Positions 24,257 through 30,684 of a stretch of DNA of 30,684 nt are shown in pieces. The stretch lies in contig CAZJQP010000064.1 in the NCBI GenBank assembly GCA_964548225.1, positions 1 through 30,684 on the forward strand, in the 5' to 3' direction. Both the position numbers and the translations under genes were made by a program. Numbering within the stretch: position 1 is the stretch's first letter; every line of letters starts with the position of its first letter. The DNA is from CALMEH01 sp964548225 (GTDB lineage: Bacteria > Acidobacteriota > Blastocatellia > Pyrinomonadales > Pyrinomonadaceae). The notes beneath the pieces are model-generated. The model was given only the letters and a program-made list of their open reading frames with translations, searched no databases and was not told the origin of the DNA.

Positions 24257-25015
24257 ATGAACATCTATGATTGGCTCATTATTTATCTTGCTTGCGGCGC
24301 ACCATTCGGTGTGTATTATTTTTTTCAAAACCGCCGCGCTCTGAAACCTAAATCAATTTGGCTGAAAACCGTTCTTATTTTCTTATTTTGGCTTCCTTTT
24401 GCGATTCGTCTTTTTCTTGAAAACAGAAACCTAAAAAATATCTTCGATAAACAAGGCGATTTGGATTCTAAAATTGAAAAAAATCTCCTGCCGCTTCGCA
24501 AAAACTTAGAAACGACTATCATCTCCCTAATTCCGCAAAGAGACGAAAATATTCCTTCACCGACAATTTTTGAAATCCGCGAAATTCTTGAACGATACAC
24601 AGGTTTAACTCTCTCACTTCAAAATGAATACAATTTTTTGCGTTCCGGCAACGATTTTTACAAAATTTCAAACCATAAAACTCCACGTCTTGCCGAAATT
24701 TGTTCAGCCAGACGCAACCGTCAACGCCTTTTCTTTCATCAAACCGAAGCACGGCGCGATTTTTTGAATCTCATCGGTATAACGAATAATAAAAAACTCT
24801 TCCGCCAAACCCTTGAGTTTGTTAAACTTTTAAAGGATTCGGAAGCTCAAGCCGCAATCGAAAAATTAGTGCAAACTGCAACCAAAGAAAGCGTCAAAAA
24901 AACGGAGAATGATTTATGGAAATCCGCAACACACAAACCGCAAACTATCAGCCAAACCGCTTCGGCGCGTTTGAAACTCAGTCCGGCAACGATGAACTTA
25001 CAATCCAAAGATTAA
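24257..25015 (+). CDS. Membrane protein of unknown function
   Basis: 252 residues. Two N-terminal transmembrane helices (YDWLIIYLACGAPFGVYYFF and WLKTVLIFLFWLPFAIRLFL) are followed by a long soluble helical region rich in charged residues. Not recognised. The last 100 nt overlap the start of the next gene in another frame, and the tail (KPQTISQTASARLKLSPATMN) is of low complexity, so the end of this protein may tolerate change. A sigma-54-like promoter core ends 15 bp upstream. Confidence 0.7.
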   Translation: MNIYDWLIIYLACGAPFGVYYFFQNRRALKPKSIWLKTVLIFLFWLPFAIRLFLENRNLKNIFDKQGDLDSKIEKNLLPLRKNLETTIISLIPQRDENIPSPTIFEIREILERYTGLTLSLQNEYNFLRSGNDFYKISNHKTPRLAEICSARRNRQRLFFHQTEARRDFLNLIGITNNKKLFRQTLEFVKLLKDSEAQAAIEKLVQTATKESVKKTENDLWKSATHKPQTISQTASARLKLSPATMNLQSKD

Positions 25016-25590
25016 ACACGCTTTTGGAAATAAACGCCGAAACAGAACGCGAAAAATCAATGTTCGCGGACGAGAAGGAACGGATCGAAGCCGAATTGAT
25101 GGAACATCCGATTTCGAGCGAAAAAGCATTTTCATATTTTGGCGCACTTCTCGGCGCACTTCCGCCGCTGGCATTTTTAACCAAATTCGCGCTCGATACG
25201 CCGGGAAAAATAAACAATGAAGCGTGGCTTATCGGCATTTTCGCCATTGTTAATATCGTTTCCAGCGTTGTCGGATATTTTTCCGGCAGATTGATTGCCA
25301 GAATGGTTCGCAGTTTAGAACAAAACTCGTGGTTTGCAATGATTATTGCGCTCCCGCTTGTTGGAATTCTTTGGGGAATTATGGCTGGCGGTGCAGGCGG
25401 CGCAGTAATTTTTCTTATCGGAGCAATTTTCGGTGCATTTCTTGGCGGAATGGTCGGAGGTTTCGCGCTTCCGGTCTTTACGGTTTTTCACCGTCTTCTC
25501 AAAAAAGGCGACCAAATCGAGCGAAAACATTTTTTGCCTCTTGCCGTTGGAATATCGCTTATCGTTTCGGCTTTTATCATAGGTTTGTAA
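24916..25590 (+). CDS. Polytopic membrane protein of unknown function
   Basis: 224 residues from ATG 24916, which has ggag 9 nt upstream. A soluble N-terminus with a coiled-coil-like stretch (LNTLLEINAETEREKSMFADEKERIEAEL) is followed by four or five hydrophobic, glycine-rich helices (GILWGIMAGGAGGAVIFLIG; IFGAFLGGMVGGFALPV). The glycine packing suggests a compact helical bundle. A later in-frame ATG (Met48, about 25060) would remove the 100-nt overlap with the preceding gene. Not recognised. Confidence 0.72.
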   Translation: MEIRNTQTANYQPNRFGAFETQSGNDELTIQRLNTLLEINAETEREKSMFADEKERIEAELMEHPISSEKAFSYFGALLGALPPLAFLTKFALDTPGKINNEAWLIGIFAIVNIVSSVVGYFSGRLIARMVRSLEQNSWFAMIIALPLVGILWGIMAGGAGGAVIFLIGAIFGAFLGGMVGGFALPVFTVFHRLLKKGDQIERKHFLPLAVGISLIVSAFIIGL

Positions 25591-25601
25591 TTTTTACGGA
25601 A

Positions 25602-25661
25602 ACGGATTATCTTGTTTTGTAACATAAAGTTCATTAACTTGTAACATCAAAGATAATCCGT
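25602..25661. repeat. Nested palindrome before the DUF2490-like gene
   Basis: acggattatctt (25602-25613) is exactly inverted at 25650-25661. Inside are ttgtaacat twice in direct orientation (25617-25625 and 25639-25647, 22 bp apart) and aagtt-catt-aactt (25627-25640). The outer arm ends 3 bp before the ATG at 25665, so folding would bury the translation start. No Shine-Dalgarno is visible. Confidence 0.65.
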
Positions 25662-25664
25662 CCG

Positions 25665-26351
25665 ATGAAATTTCCAGTATTTATTTTCGCAATTTTTGTA
25701 TTTTCACTCAGCAATTTCGCCCAAACCGCGCCGCGTGAAGACGTTCACATCAGAAGCGATGTTAATTTGATATTTCCGCTCATTAAAGCAAAGGATAAAG
25801 AAGGTAAAGAGTTTGACCGTCTGACTTTTAATGTTACAGGGACGCTTCGTTTTTTCGATAATGCCTCGCGTTCTGCGGATGAACGTCTTGGTGCAGGTTT
25901 AACATATCGTCTGAATAAAAATGTCAGTTTTATTCCCGAATATTTTTATCGCGCCAATCAGCCGGTTCGCGGCAGACGCGATTTTGAAAGCCGCGTTCGT
26001 TTTTCGGCAGTTTTTGAAAATAAATGGAAACGATTTTCAATCGCCGACCGCAATATGATTGAATATCGCATCCGAAATTCACGCCCGAATTCGTTTCGTT
26101 ACAGAAATCGCTTACGTTTCAATTATCCGATTTTGAATAAAAAAAAAGAAATTATCACACCTTTTGTTTCCGTCGAACCGTTTTACGATTTTTCGATAAA
26201 AAAATTCTCTCACAACGAACTCTTTGCCGGCTTTTCCAAAAAATTCAACAAAAATCTTACCGCCGAATTTTATTATTTGCTGGTCAATGACCGCAGTAAC
26301 CCTAAAATCGTCAATGGTTTCGGTGTTAATTTCAAATTCCGAATTGAATAG
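25665..26351 (+). CDS. DUF2490-like outer-membrane beta-barrel protein
   Basis: 228 residues. The signal peptide is 1-19 (FPVFIFAIFVFSLSNFAQ). The rest is an amphipathic small barrel with the hallmarks of DUF2490: a tract of arginine-rich strands (RRDFESRVRFSAVFENKWKRF, MIEYRIRN, RYRNRLRFNYPI) and FVSVEPFYDF. Such proteins are outer-membrane barrels of unknown function. The last strand is FGVNFKFRIE. It lies 74 bp after the polytopic membrane protein gene and starts within a palindrome that may control its translation. Confidence 0.82.
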   Translation: MKFPVFIFAIFVFSLSNFAQTAPREDVHIRSDVNLIFPLIKAKDKEGKEFDRLTFNVTGTLRFFDNASRSADERLGAGLTYRLNKNVSFIPEYFYRANQPVRGRRDFESRVRFSAVFENKWKRFSIADRNMIEYRIRNSRPNSFRYRNRLRFNYPILNKKKEIITPFVSVEPFYDFSIKKFSHNELFAGFSKKFNKNLTAEFYYLLVNDRSNPKIVNGFGVNFKFRIE

Positions 26352-26354
26352 GAA

Positions 26355-26414
26355 TGTAACCGGTAATTGGTAATATGCGCGAAACCGATTACTTATTATC
26401 AATTACCGATTACA
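26355..26414. repeat. Intergenic palindrome, GGTAATTG type
   Basis: tgtaaccggtaattg (26355-26369) and caattaccgattaca (26400-26414) are inverted with one mismatch; accgattac also occurs twice directly (26384-26392 and 26405-26413). It fills the gap between the DUF2490-like and kinase genes, and its spurious reading frame extends the kinase N-terminus artificially. Confidence 0.6.
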
Positions 26415-26423
26415 ATAGAAATA

Positions 26424-28172
26424 ATGCTTGTTCTGCTACATCTTTTCGCGCTTTTTCTGCTTGTTTTGCTCGGATTTTATGTTTTCGTAGCAAATCCGCG
26501 CTCGCGGGCAAATCAAACCTTTGCGGCGTTTATTGCATTTCTCGCGCTTTGGACAACAAAGGATTTGATATTTTGGAATTTTCATCAGGAAAATTTCAGT
26601 GCAGGCTGGTGGGCTTCTTCGAGTTTTATTATTGCGCTTTTGATGCAGTGTGCGTTGGTTGTTTTTGCTTGGGTGTTTCCTGAAAATTCCCGCACACCGC
26701 GCAAAAAAGCCGCGATTTTGTTTGCGCCGGGTTTAGTTTTGATTCCTACCGCGATTTTCGGTTTGCTGTGGAATAAAGTTGGTTTTCAAAACGGCATTTT
26801 TGAGATAAAACTCGCGCCGCTGGCGTATGCTTTTGTCGTTTATGTTTATTTCGTTTTCGGTTTCGGCGCATTTATTCTTTTCGGCAAATACCGCAAATAT
26901 CTTGGCACGCAAAAAGGTCAACAAGTAGGCGCAATTATTTGGGCTTTGGCGATTACGGGAATCTTAAAAACGCTGGCAAATATCGTTTTTCCATTTTTTA
27001 ATCTTTACTATTTGCTGCCGTTCAGTTCGATTTTCGTGCTTCCGGGCGTTTTGATTTATGCATATGCAATTTCAAATTTCAAACTTTTTTCGCTCGAAAA
27101 TGCCCTCGACCAATTTCGGCTTTTCCCGATTGCCTACAAAATTGCGCTGAGCATTGCCACCGTTGCGATTTTGAGTTTTATCTTTTTTCAAATTCCGATT
27201 GTTTATTGGGCGTTTCAAGACGGCACAAATTTTGAAGCGTGGCGCAAATATTTGGTTTTCAGCGTAATTTCCGCACTTGTGCCAAATCTTTTGCTCGTTT
27301 TGTTGATTGTCCGCACGATTTCGCGTCCGCTTCAGCGCATAACTTTGGCGGCGGTCAAAGTTACCGAAGGCGATTACGGAAACGAAGTTGATTTGCGAAA
27401 AAGCAACGATGAAATCGGACTTCTGGCGCAATCGTTCAATGAAATGAGTCGAAAAATGGCATCGGACATTGAAAAACTGCAACATCTCAATGAACAACTC
27501 ATCCGCACGGAAAAACTCGCCGCAATGGGAACGCTCGCCGCCGGAGTCGCGCACGAAGTCAACAATCCGTTAGCGGCAATTTCTTCGCTTATACAAATGA
27601 TGCAAGCCAAACATAATCTCGATGAAAAAACCATCGAAAACTTAAAATTAATCTCAACGCAAATCGCTCGAATAACACGAGTTACCAAAGATATGATGGA
27701 TTTCGCTCGTGTTCGTCAAGCCGCAAAAGGCGAAGTTTCTATCAACAAAATTATCGAAACTTCGCTTCGTTTGGCGAGTTTCGATAAATCTTTCCAAAAA
27801 CTCGAAATCGAAAAAACTTTTGCCGAAAACCTGCCCGAATTTTATGCCGACGGCGACCAACTTCAACAAGTTTTTCTCAATCTTTTTCTAAATGCCCGCG
27901 ATGCAATGCCGGACGGCGGAAAACTTTCAATCAAAACTGCTCAAATCGAAAAAGATTTGCAAATCGAAATCGCCGACACCGGCACGGGCATTGACGAAAA
28001 TGATTCAAAAAAGATTTTCGACCCGTTTTTCACAACCAAACCTGCCGGAAAAGGAACAGGTTTAGGACTCGCGGTTTGCTACGGAATCATCACCGCGCAC
28101 GGCGGTAAAATTGAGATTTCGGCAAATGATGCAGGCGGCACAACATTTTTTATTACTTTGCCTTTAATGTGA
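26424..28172 (+). CDS. Membrane sensor histidine kinase, NtrB-like core
   Basis: 582 residues from ATG 26424; an upstream in-frame start at 26367 lies in repeat DNA and adds a non-membrane extension, so it is rejected. The N-terminal half (1-290) has about eight hydrophobic helices, the 7TM-type sensor module. A HAMP-like segment follows (RPLQRITLAAVKVTEGDYGNEVDLRKSNDEIGLLAQSFNEM). Phospho-acceptor His377 is in AAGVAHEVNNPLAAI. The ATPase domain has the N box (NLFLNARDAM), G1 (IADTGTGID), F box (DPFFTTKPAGKG) and G2 (TGLGLAVCYGI). It signals to a response regulator not present in this window. The H-box type is that of NtrB/AtoS-like kinases that often pair with sigma-54 activators. Confidence 0.93.
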   Translation: MLVLLHLFALFLLVLLGFYVFVANPRSRANQTFAAFIAFLALWTTKDLIFWNFHQENFSAGWWASSSFIIALLMQCALVVFAWVFPENSRTPRKKAAILFAPGLVLIPTAIFGLLWNKVGFQNGIFEIKLAPLAYAFVVYVYFVFGFGAFILFGKYRKYLGTQKGQQVGAIIWALAITGILKTLANIVFPFFNLYYLLPFSSIFVLPGVLIYAYAISNFKLFSLENALDQFRLFPIAYKIALSIATVAILSFIFFQIPIVYWAFQDGTNFEAWRKYLVFSVISALVPNLLLVLLIVRTISRPLQRITLAAVKVTEGDYGNEVDLRKSNDEIGLLAQSFNEMSRKMASDIEKLQHLNEQLIRTEKLAAMGTLAAGVAHEVNNPLAAISSLIQMMQAKHNLDEKTIENLKLISTQIARITRVTKDMMDFARVRQAAKGEVSINKIIETSLRLASFDKSFQKLEIEKTFAENLPEFYADGDQLQQVFLNLFLNARDAMPDGGKLSIKTAQIEKDLQIEIADTGTGIDENDSKKIFDPFFTTKPAGKGTGLGLAVCYGIITAHGGKIEISANDAGGTTFFITLPLM

Positions 28173-28307
28173 ATCAAGAATTTATGTGACTTTTTTTGGT
28201 TTGCATTGTCTATTCCATTAGTGAAACAAAACGAAAGACTTCAAAATTTCGTTTGAGTTCAGCAAGTTTTGGTTGAATTATGGTTTTGGGTTTTAGGCTT
28301 AAAATGT

Positions 28308-28336
28308 TTGACAAAAATTGTGAGTCCTGCTGAAAT
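28308..28336 (+). promoter_or_regulatory. Candidate promoter of the ECF sigma gene
   Basis: TTGACA (28308-28313), 17-bp spacer, TGAAAT (28331-28336). The -35 box is exact and the -10 is 4 of 6. The transcript would start about 40 bp before the sigma gene at 28384. The rest of 28173-28383 shows no other strong feature. Confidence 0.4.
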
Positions 28337-28383
28337 CGAAATGTTAATTTTAAATAATTTATTTTTTGTAAAACTATAACAGC

Positions 28384-28986
28384 ATGAAAACTCTGTCTCC
28401 TGAGGATTTAGTGCGGTTGTGTCAGCAAACACTTCCAGAAGACACGCGGGCGTTTGAAGAGATTGTTGCGCGGTATAAAAAAAGAGTGTTTCAAACAACT
28501 TACCGTTTGTTGGACAATCGTGAAGAAGCCGAAGATTATTCTCAAGAAGTATTTTTAAAAATTTACCGCAACATCAATACTTTGAGCGAGCCGGCGACTT
28601 TTGAGGCGTGGTTGCATCGCATAACCGTCAATACTTGTTTAAATGCTCTCGAAAAGCGAAAAAGAACTCCGGCTATAAAAATTCATCTTGATGCTGATGA
28701 GGAAAAACAAGGATTTGACATTGCTTCACAATCAAATACGGAAAAAACTTTTGAAGCCGGTGAAATCCGTAATTGTTTGGAAAAAGCTCTGGCAGAACTC
28801 GAACCGGCGGGACGCAACGCAATTGTTTTAAGAGATATTGAAGAAATGTCTTACGAAGAAATTGCCGCATCTTTGAAACTTGGGCTGAGTGCCGTAAAAA
28901 TGCGGATTCATCGGGCGCGGCTTGCTGTTCGTGATTTAATCGAAAAAATTTGTCCCGGTTCGTGGAGGGCAAGTTCCATTCGATAA
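28384..28986 (+). CDS. ECF-type RNA polymerase sigma factor
   Basis: 200 residues. Region 2 (FEEIVARYKKRVFQTTYRLLDNREEAEDYSQEVFLKIYRNI ... FEAWLHRITVNTCLNALEKRKR) binds core polymerase and the -10. Region 4 (ALAELEPAGRNAIVLRDIEEMSYEEIAASLKLGLSAVKMRIHRARLAVRDLI) has the helix-turn-helix that reads the -35. This is the RpoE-like group. No Shine-Dalgarno is clear before ATG 28384. A small helical protein gene follows after 42 nt, in the position of an anti-sigma factor. The target promoter was not identified. Confidence 0.95.
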   Translation: MKTLSPEDLVRLCQQTLPEDTRAFEEIVARYKKRVFQTTYRLLDNREEAEDYSQEVFLKIYRNINTLSEPATFEAWLHRITVNTCLNALEKRKRTPAIKIHLDADEEKQGFDIASQSNTEKTFEAGEIRNCLEKALAELEPAGRNAIVLRDIEEMSYEEIAASLKLGLSAVKMRIHRARLAVRDLIEKICPGSWRASSIR

Positions 28987-29028
28987 GTTTTTTAAATATT
29001 TGTTTTCCCCGACAAATCAAAAGGGTTT

Positions 29029-29400
29029 ATGACGCAAAAAGATAATTTATCAGTTTATGCCGATTGGTTGGTTGATTTGGCGGGTGAGGAATTAGAAGGC
29101 GAAGATTTAAAGAATGTGCTTGCCACAAGAATTAATTCCGCCGAAGACATTGAACGCGCCAGCCGCGAAGTAGAAATTTCACGTCGCGTGCGGCTTTTGA
29201 TGATAAAACTCAAAGAAGCCGAAATCGAAGTTCCGGCTGATTTTGAAGCAAAATTGATGGCACGAGTAGGCAATGATGAAACTCTGCTTAATTTGCTGGA
29301 AATTTATTTAACGGGATTTGGTCGCACACTTGTCGAATTGATAAATGCTCTGTTCAGCTTTTTCCCCGATGCACGAGATACAGAAATATCGGCAGTTTAA
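29029..29400 (+). CDS. Putative partner of the ECF sigma factor (non-zinc)
   Basis: 123 residues; ATG 29029 with aaaaggg just upstream. An acidic helical N-terminus (YADWLVDLAGEELEGEDLKNVLATRI) is followed by a conserved-looking PADFEAKLMARVG segment, often seen near the membrane side of anti-sigma factors, then a hydrophobic helix (LNLLEIYLTGFGRTLVELINALFSFF). It contains no His/Cys pair, so it is not a classical zinc-binding (ZAS) anti-sigma factor. The position after the sigma gene is the main reason to suspect an anti-sigma or accessory role. Confidence 0.7.
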   Translation: MTQKDNLSVYADWLVDLAGEELEGEDLKNVLATRINSAEDIERASREVEISRRVRLLMIKLKEAEIEVPADFEAKLMARVGNDETLLNLLEIYLTGFGRTLVELINALFSFFPDARDTEISAV

Positions 29401-29426
29401 TGCCGCGTAGAATTTTTTTTTGAATT

Positions 29427-30287
29427 ATGAACTTCCAAATTGTTATAGATTCTTTAACCAAAATTTATACCGACATAATTAATTTCATACCGAATTTGAT
29501 TAACGGTTTGATTATTCTTTTCATCGGGTATCTGGTTTCGATTTTAGTTCGATGGATTTTAGATTTCGTTTTGCGGCAGATAAAATTTGACACTTTGCTT
29601 GAAAAAACCGGAATAACCGGAAGTTTCAAGATGCTCGGCATTTCAACGCCGCTTTCAAAAATTCTTTCTTACACGGTTTTCATTTTACTTCTGCTTTCAT
29701 TTGCAATTACCTCTTCGCGGATTATGGGACTAGAGCCGGTCGCTAAACTTTTCGAGCGTTTACTGGAATTTGTGCCGACGCTAATTGCCGCACTCATATT
29801 TTTTCTAATCGGCGGACTCGTCGCCCAATTTATCGGGAACACCGTAACCGCTTTGGCAATCGGAAGCGGCATCAACAACGCGCCGCGACTTGGAAAACTC
29901 GTTCAATTTTTGATTGTTCTCTTTGTCGTGATAATTTCTCTCGGAATTATGGGATTAGACACGGCTTTGCTGGTAACTTCCGTAACAATTATGATAGCGG
30001 CGTTTGGTTTGGCGTTCGGTTTAGCCTTCGGTTTGGGCGCAAAACGAATTGTTCAGCATATTTTGGCAGGCTATTACATCAAAAAAAGATTTAAAACCGG
30101 ACAATCCGTTACTATTGATCAAATTACCGGCAAAATCGGCGGCTTCGGCGGTGTCAATACGCTGATTGAAACCGATAAAGATTCGGCTGTCTTTCCTAAT
30201 GAATTGCTTCTCGAAACAATTGTTCGTTCGCCTAATTCTCCAGCCGACGATGCGCCGAAAAATGAGTCTTCAAAAAAAAATAAATAA
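29427..30287 (+). CDS. MscS-family small-conductance mechanosensitive channel-like protein
   Basis: 286 residues. Conserved TM-helix repeats (IPNLINGLIILFIGYLVSILV and VPTLIAALIFFLIGGLVAQF) come before the pore-lining helix region (MIAAFGLAFGLAFGLGAKRIVQHILAGYYIKKRF) and a short beta-domain (TGQSVTIDQITGKIGGFGGVNTLIETDKDSAVFPNELLLETIV) as in MscS. The Ala/Gly-rich TM3 with the following basic segment is typical of the channel gate. The C-terminal domain is shorter than in E. coli MscS. It is probably an osmotic safety valve. It lies 26 bp after the sigma-partner gene, so perhaps in the same transcript, which would make osmotic stress a candidate signal. Confidence 0.9.
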   Translation: MNFQIVIDSLTKIYTDIINFIPNLINGLIILFIGYLVSILVRWILDFVLRQIKFDTLLEKTGITGSFKMLGISTPLSKILSYTVFILLLLSFAITSSRIMGLEPVAKLFERLLEFVPTLIAALIFFLIGGLVAQFIGNTVTALAIGSGINNAPRLGKLVQFLIVLFVVIISLGIMGLDTALLVTSVTIMIAAFGLAFGLAFGLGAKRIVQHILAGYYIKKRFKTGQSVTIDQITGKIGGFGGVNTLIETDKDSAVFPNELLLETIVRSPNSPADDAPKNESSKKNK

Positions 30288-30413
30288 CCAAAATTTTTTG
30301 TGACTTTTTTGAAATGTGTCGGTCTTTATATTATGTGGGGCGTAAAGCAAGCTAAAAAAAGCGGAGGGGACGACGGTTACGCTTCGGGCTTGAAAAATAA
30401 TCCGCGCTTGCTC

Positions 30414-30446
30414 TCGTGTTTCGCCTGTAAGTCAGGCGAAACACGA
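30414..30446. repeat. 14-bp perfect hairpin
   Basis: tcgtgtttcgcctg (30414-30427), a 5-nt loop, then caggcgaaacacga (30433-30446). It sits just left of the assembly gap and is part of the repeat unit described next. No T-tract follows on the plus strand. Confidence 0.8.
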
Positions 30447-30539
30447 CCGTTGAAAATANNNNNNNNNNTATTAAAAAATACGCCGGTGTTCTTTTGTTTT
30501 TTCGCTTTAATTCCCGCCAAACCACGACCGTTGAAAATA
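30442..30539. repeat. Direct repeats flanking the assembly gap
   Basis: cacgaccgttgaaaata occurs exactly at 30442-30458 and 30523-30539 on either side of ten N (30459-30468). The gap is most simply a collapsed repeat array of unknown copy number. The spurious reading frames over this region are not genes. Confidence 0.75.
30459..30468. other. Assembly gap (10 N)
   Basis: Ten undetermined bases, probably a scaffold join of unknown true length, placed directly after one copy of the flanking repeat. Confidence 0.95.
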
Positions 30540-30592
30540 TTTTATCTCTAATTTTTAATTTATCGGTTTTATTTGACCGATTGTTTTTGCAG

Positions 30593-30654
30593 AAACACGC
30601 ACGAAGTAAGTGTTCTACTTTGCAGTCATTGGCACACTTACTTGGTGCGTGTTT
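30593..30654. repeat. 20-bp inverted repeat with one mismatch
   Basis: aaacacgcacgaagtaagtg (30593-30612) and cacttacttggtgcgtgttt (30635-30654) pair at 19 of 20 positions around a 22-nt loop. No T-tract follows on the plus strand, so it looks more like a dispersed palindrome than a terminator. Confidence 0.75.
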
Positions 30655-30684
30655 TCGCATTAATGTATTTTTCCCCGAAGATTA

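Noticed and set aside
24896..24915. Programmed frameshift joining the two overlapping membrane-protein genes at the A7 run
   Set aside because: Slipping into the second frame there meets a TGA at 24910-24912 before the ATG, and no X-XXY-YYZ heptamer is in the right phase.
30300..30660. Frames crossing the N gap on both strands
   Set aside because: They consist of repeat sequence and undetermined bases (the apparent repeated FSTVV comes from the 17-bp direct repeat).

Overview
The window looks like a piece of an AT-rich (roughly 40% GC by eye) Gram-negative chromosome, most likely an Acidobacteriota of the Blastocatellia/Pyrinomonadaceae type. That placement is inference. It rests on the low GC, a TPR-CHAT protein, several exported proteins ending in outer-membrane-barrel style, DUF2490-like and Wza-like envelope proteins, and a truncated C-terminus at the left edge resembling the FG-GAP-type surface proteins common in that group. 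No rRNA, tRNA, CRISPR array, prophage or intact insertion sequence was seen. A 10-N assembly gap lies near the right end.

Layout. 1-3.7 kb: tail of a surface protein with its terminator, a queuosine-precursor transporter, a YhhN-family membrane protein, purD, and a double zinc-ribbon protein. 3.7-14.75 kb: a long set of mostly uncharacterised envelope genes. A 1011-residue secreted TPR-CHAT protein and a 704-residue single-pass membrane protein read leftwards. Five exported proteins (three small, a large beta-barrel and a 402-residue one) read rightwards from the divergent region and are separated by elaborate palindromes. 14.8-21.3 kb (leftward): an APC-family permease, an unusually rich 550-bp intergenic region, a matrixin-like metalloprotease with a small membrane protein, a Wza-like SLBB exporter, a mini zinc ribbon and a membrane-anchored helical protein.

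21.5-30.3 kb: a possibly leaderless pair of small genes, a metallo-beta-lactamase-fold hydrolase whose expected last metal-binding His is Asn, an SDR oxidoreductase, a small basic protein, two overlapping membrane-protein genes behind a sigma-54-like promoter core, a DUF2490-like barrel, an NtrB-type histidine kinase, an ECF sigma factor with a non-zinc partner, and an MscS-family channel. The last 400 bp is repeats, hairpins and the gap.

The most interesting region is 16.79-17.33 kb on the minus strand. It reads as three consecutive units: the protease terminator; a candidate free-standing small RNA of about 90 nt with its own promoter, three hairpins (one UCCCC loop, two G-rich loops) and a U-rich end; then a good sigma-70 promoter (TTGACG-N17-TATGAT) driving a leader of about 180 nt whose last element is a terminator hairpin with U8, placed 18 nt before the permease ATG. 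This suggests a small RNA gene next to an attenuator- or riboswitch-controlled transporter. I could not assign either to a known RNA class.
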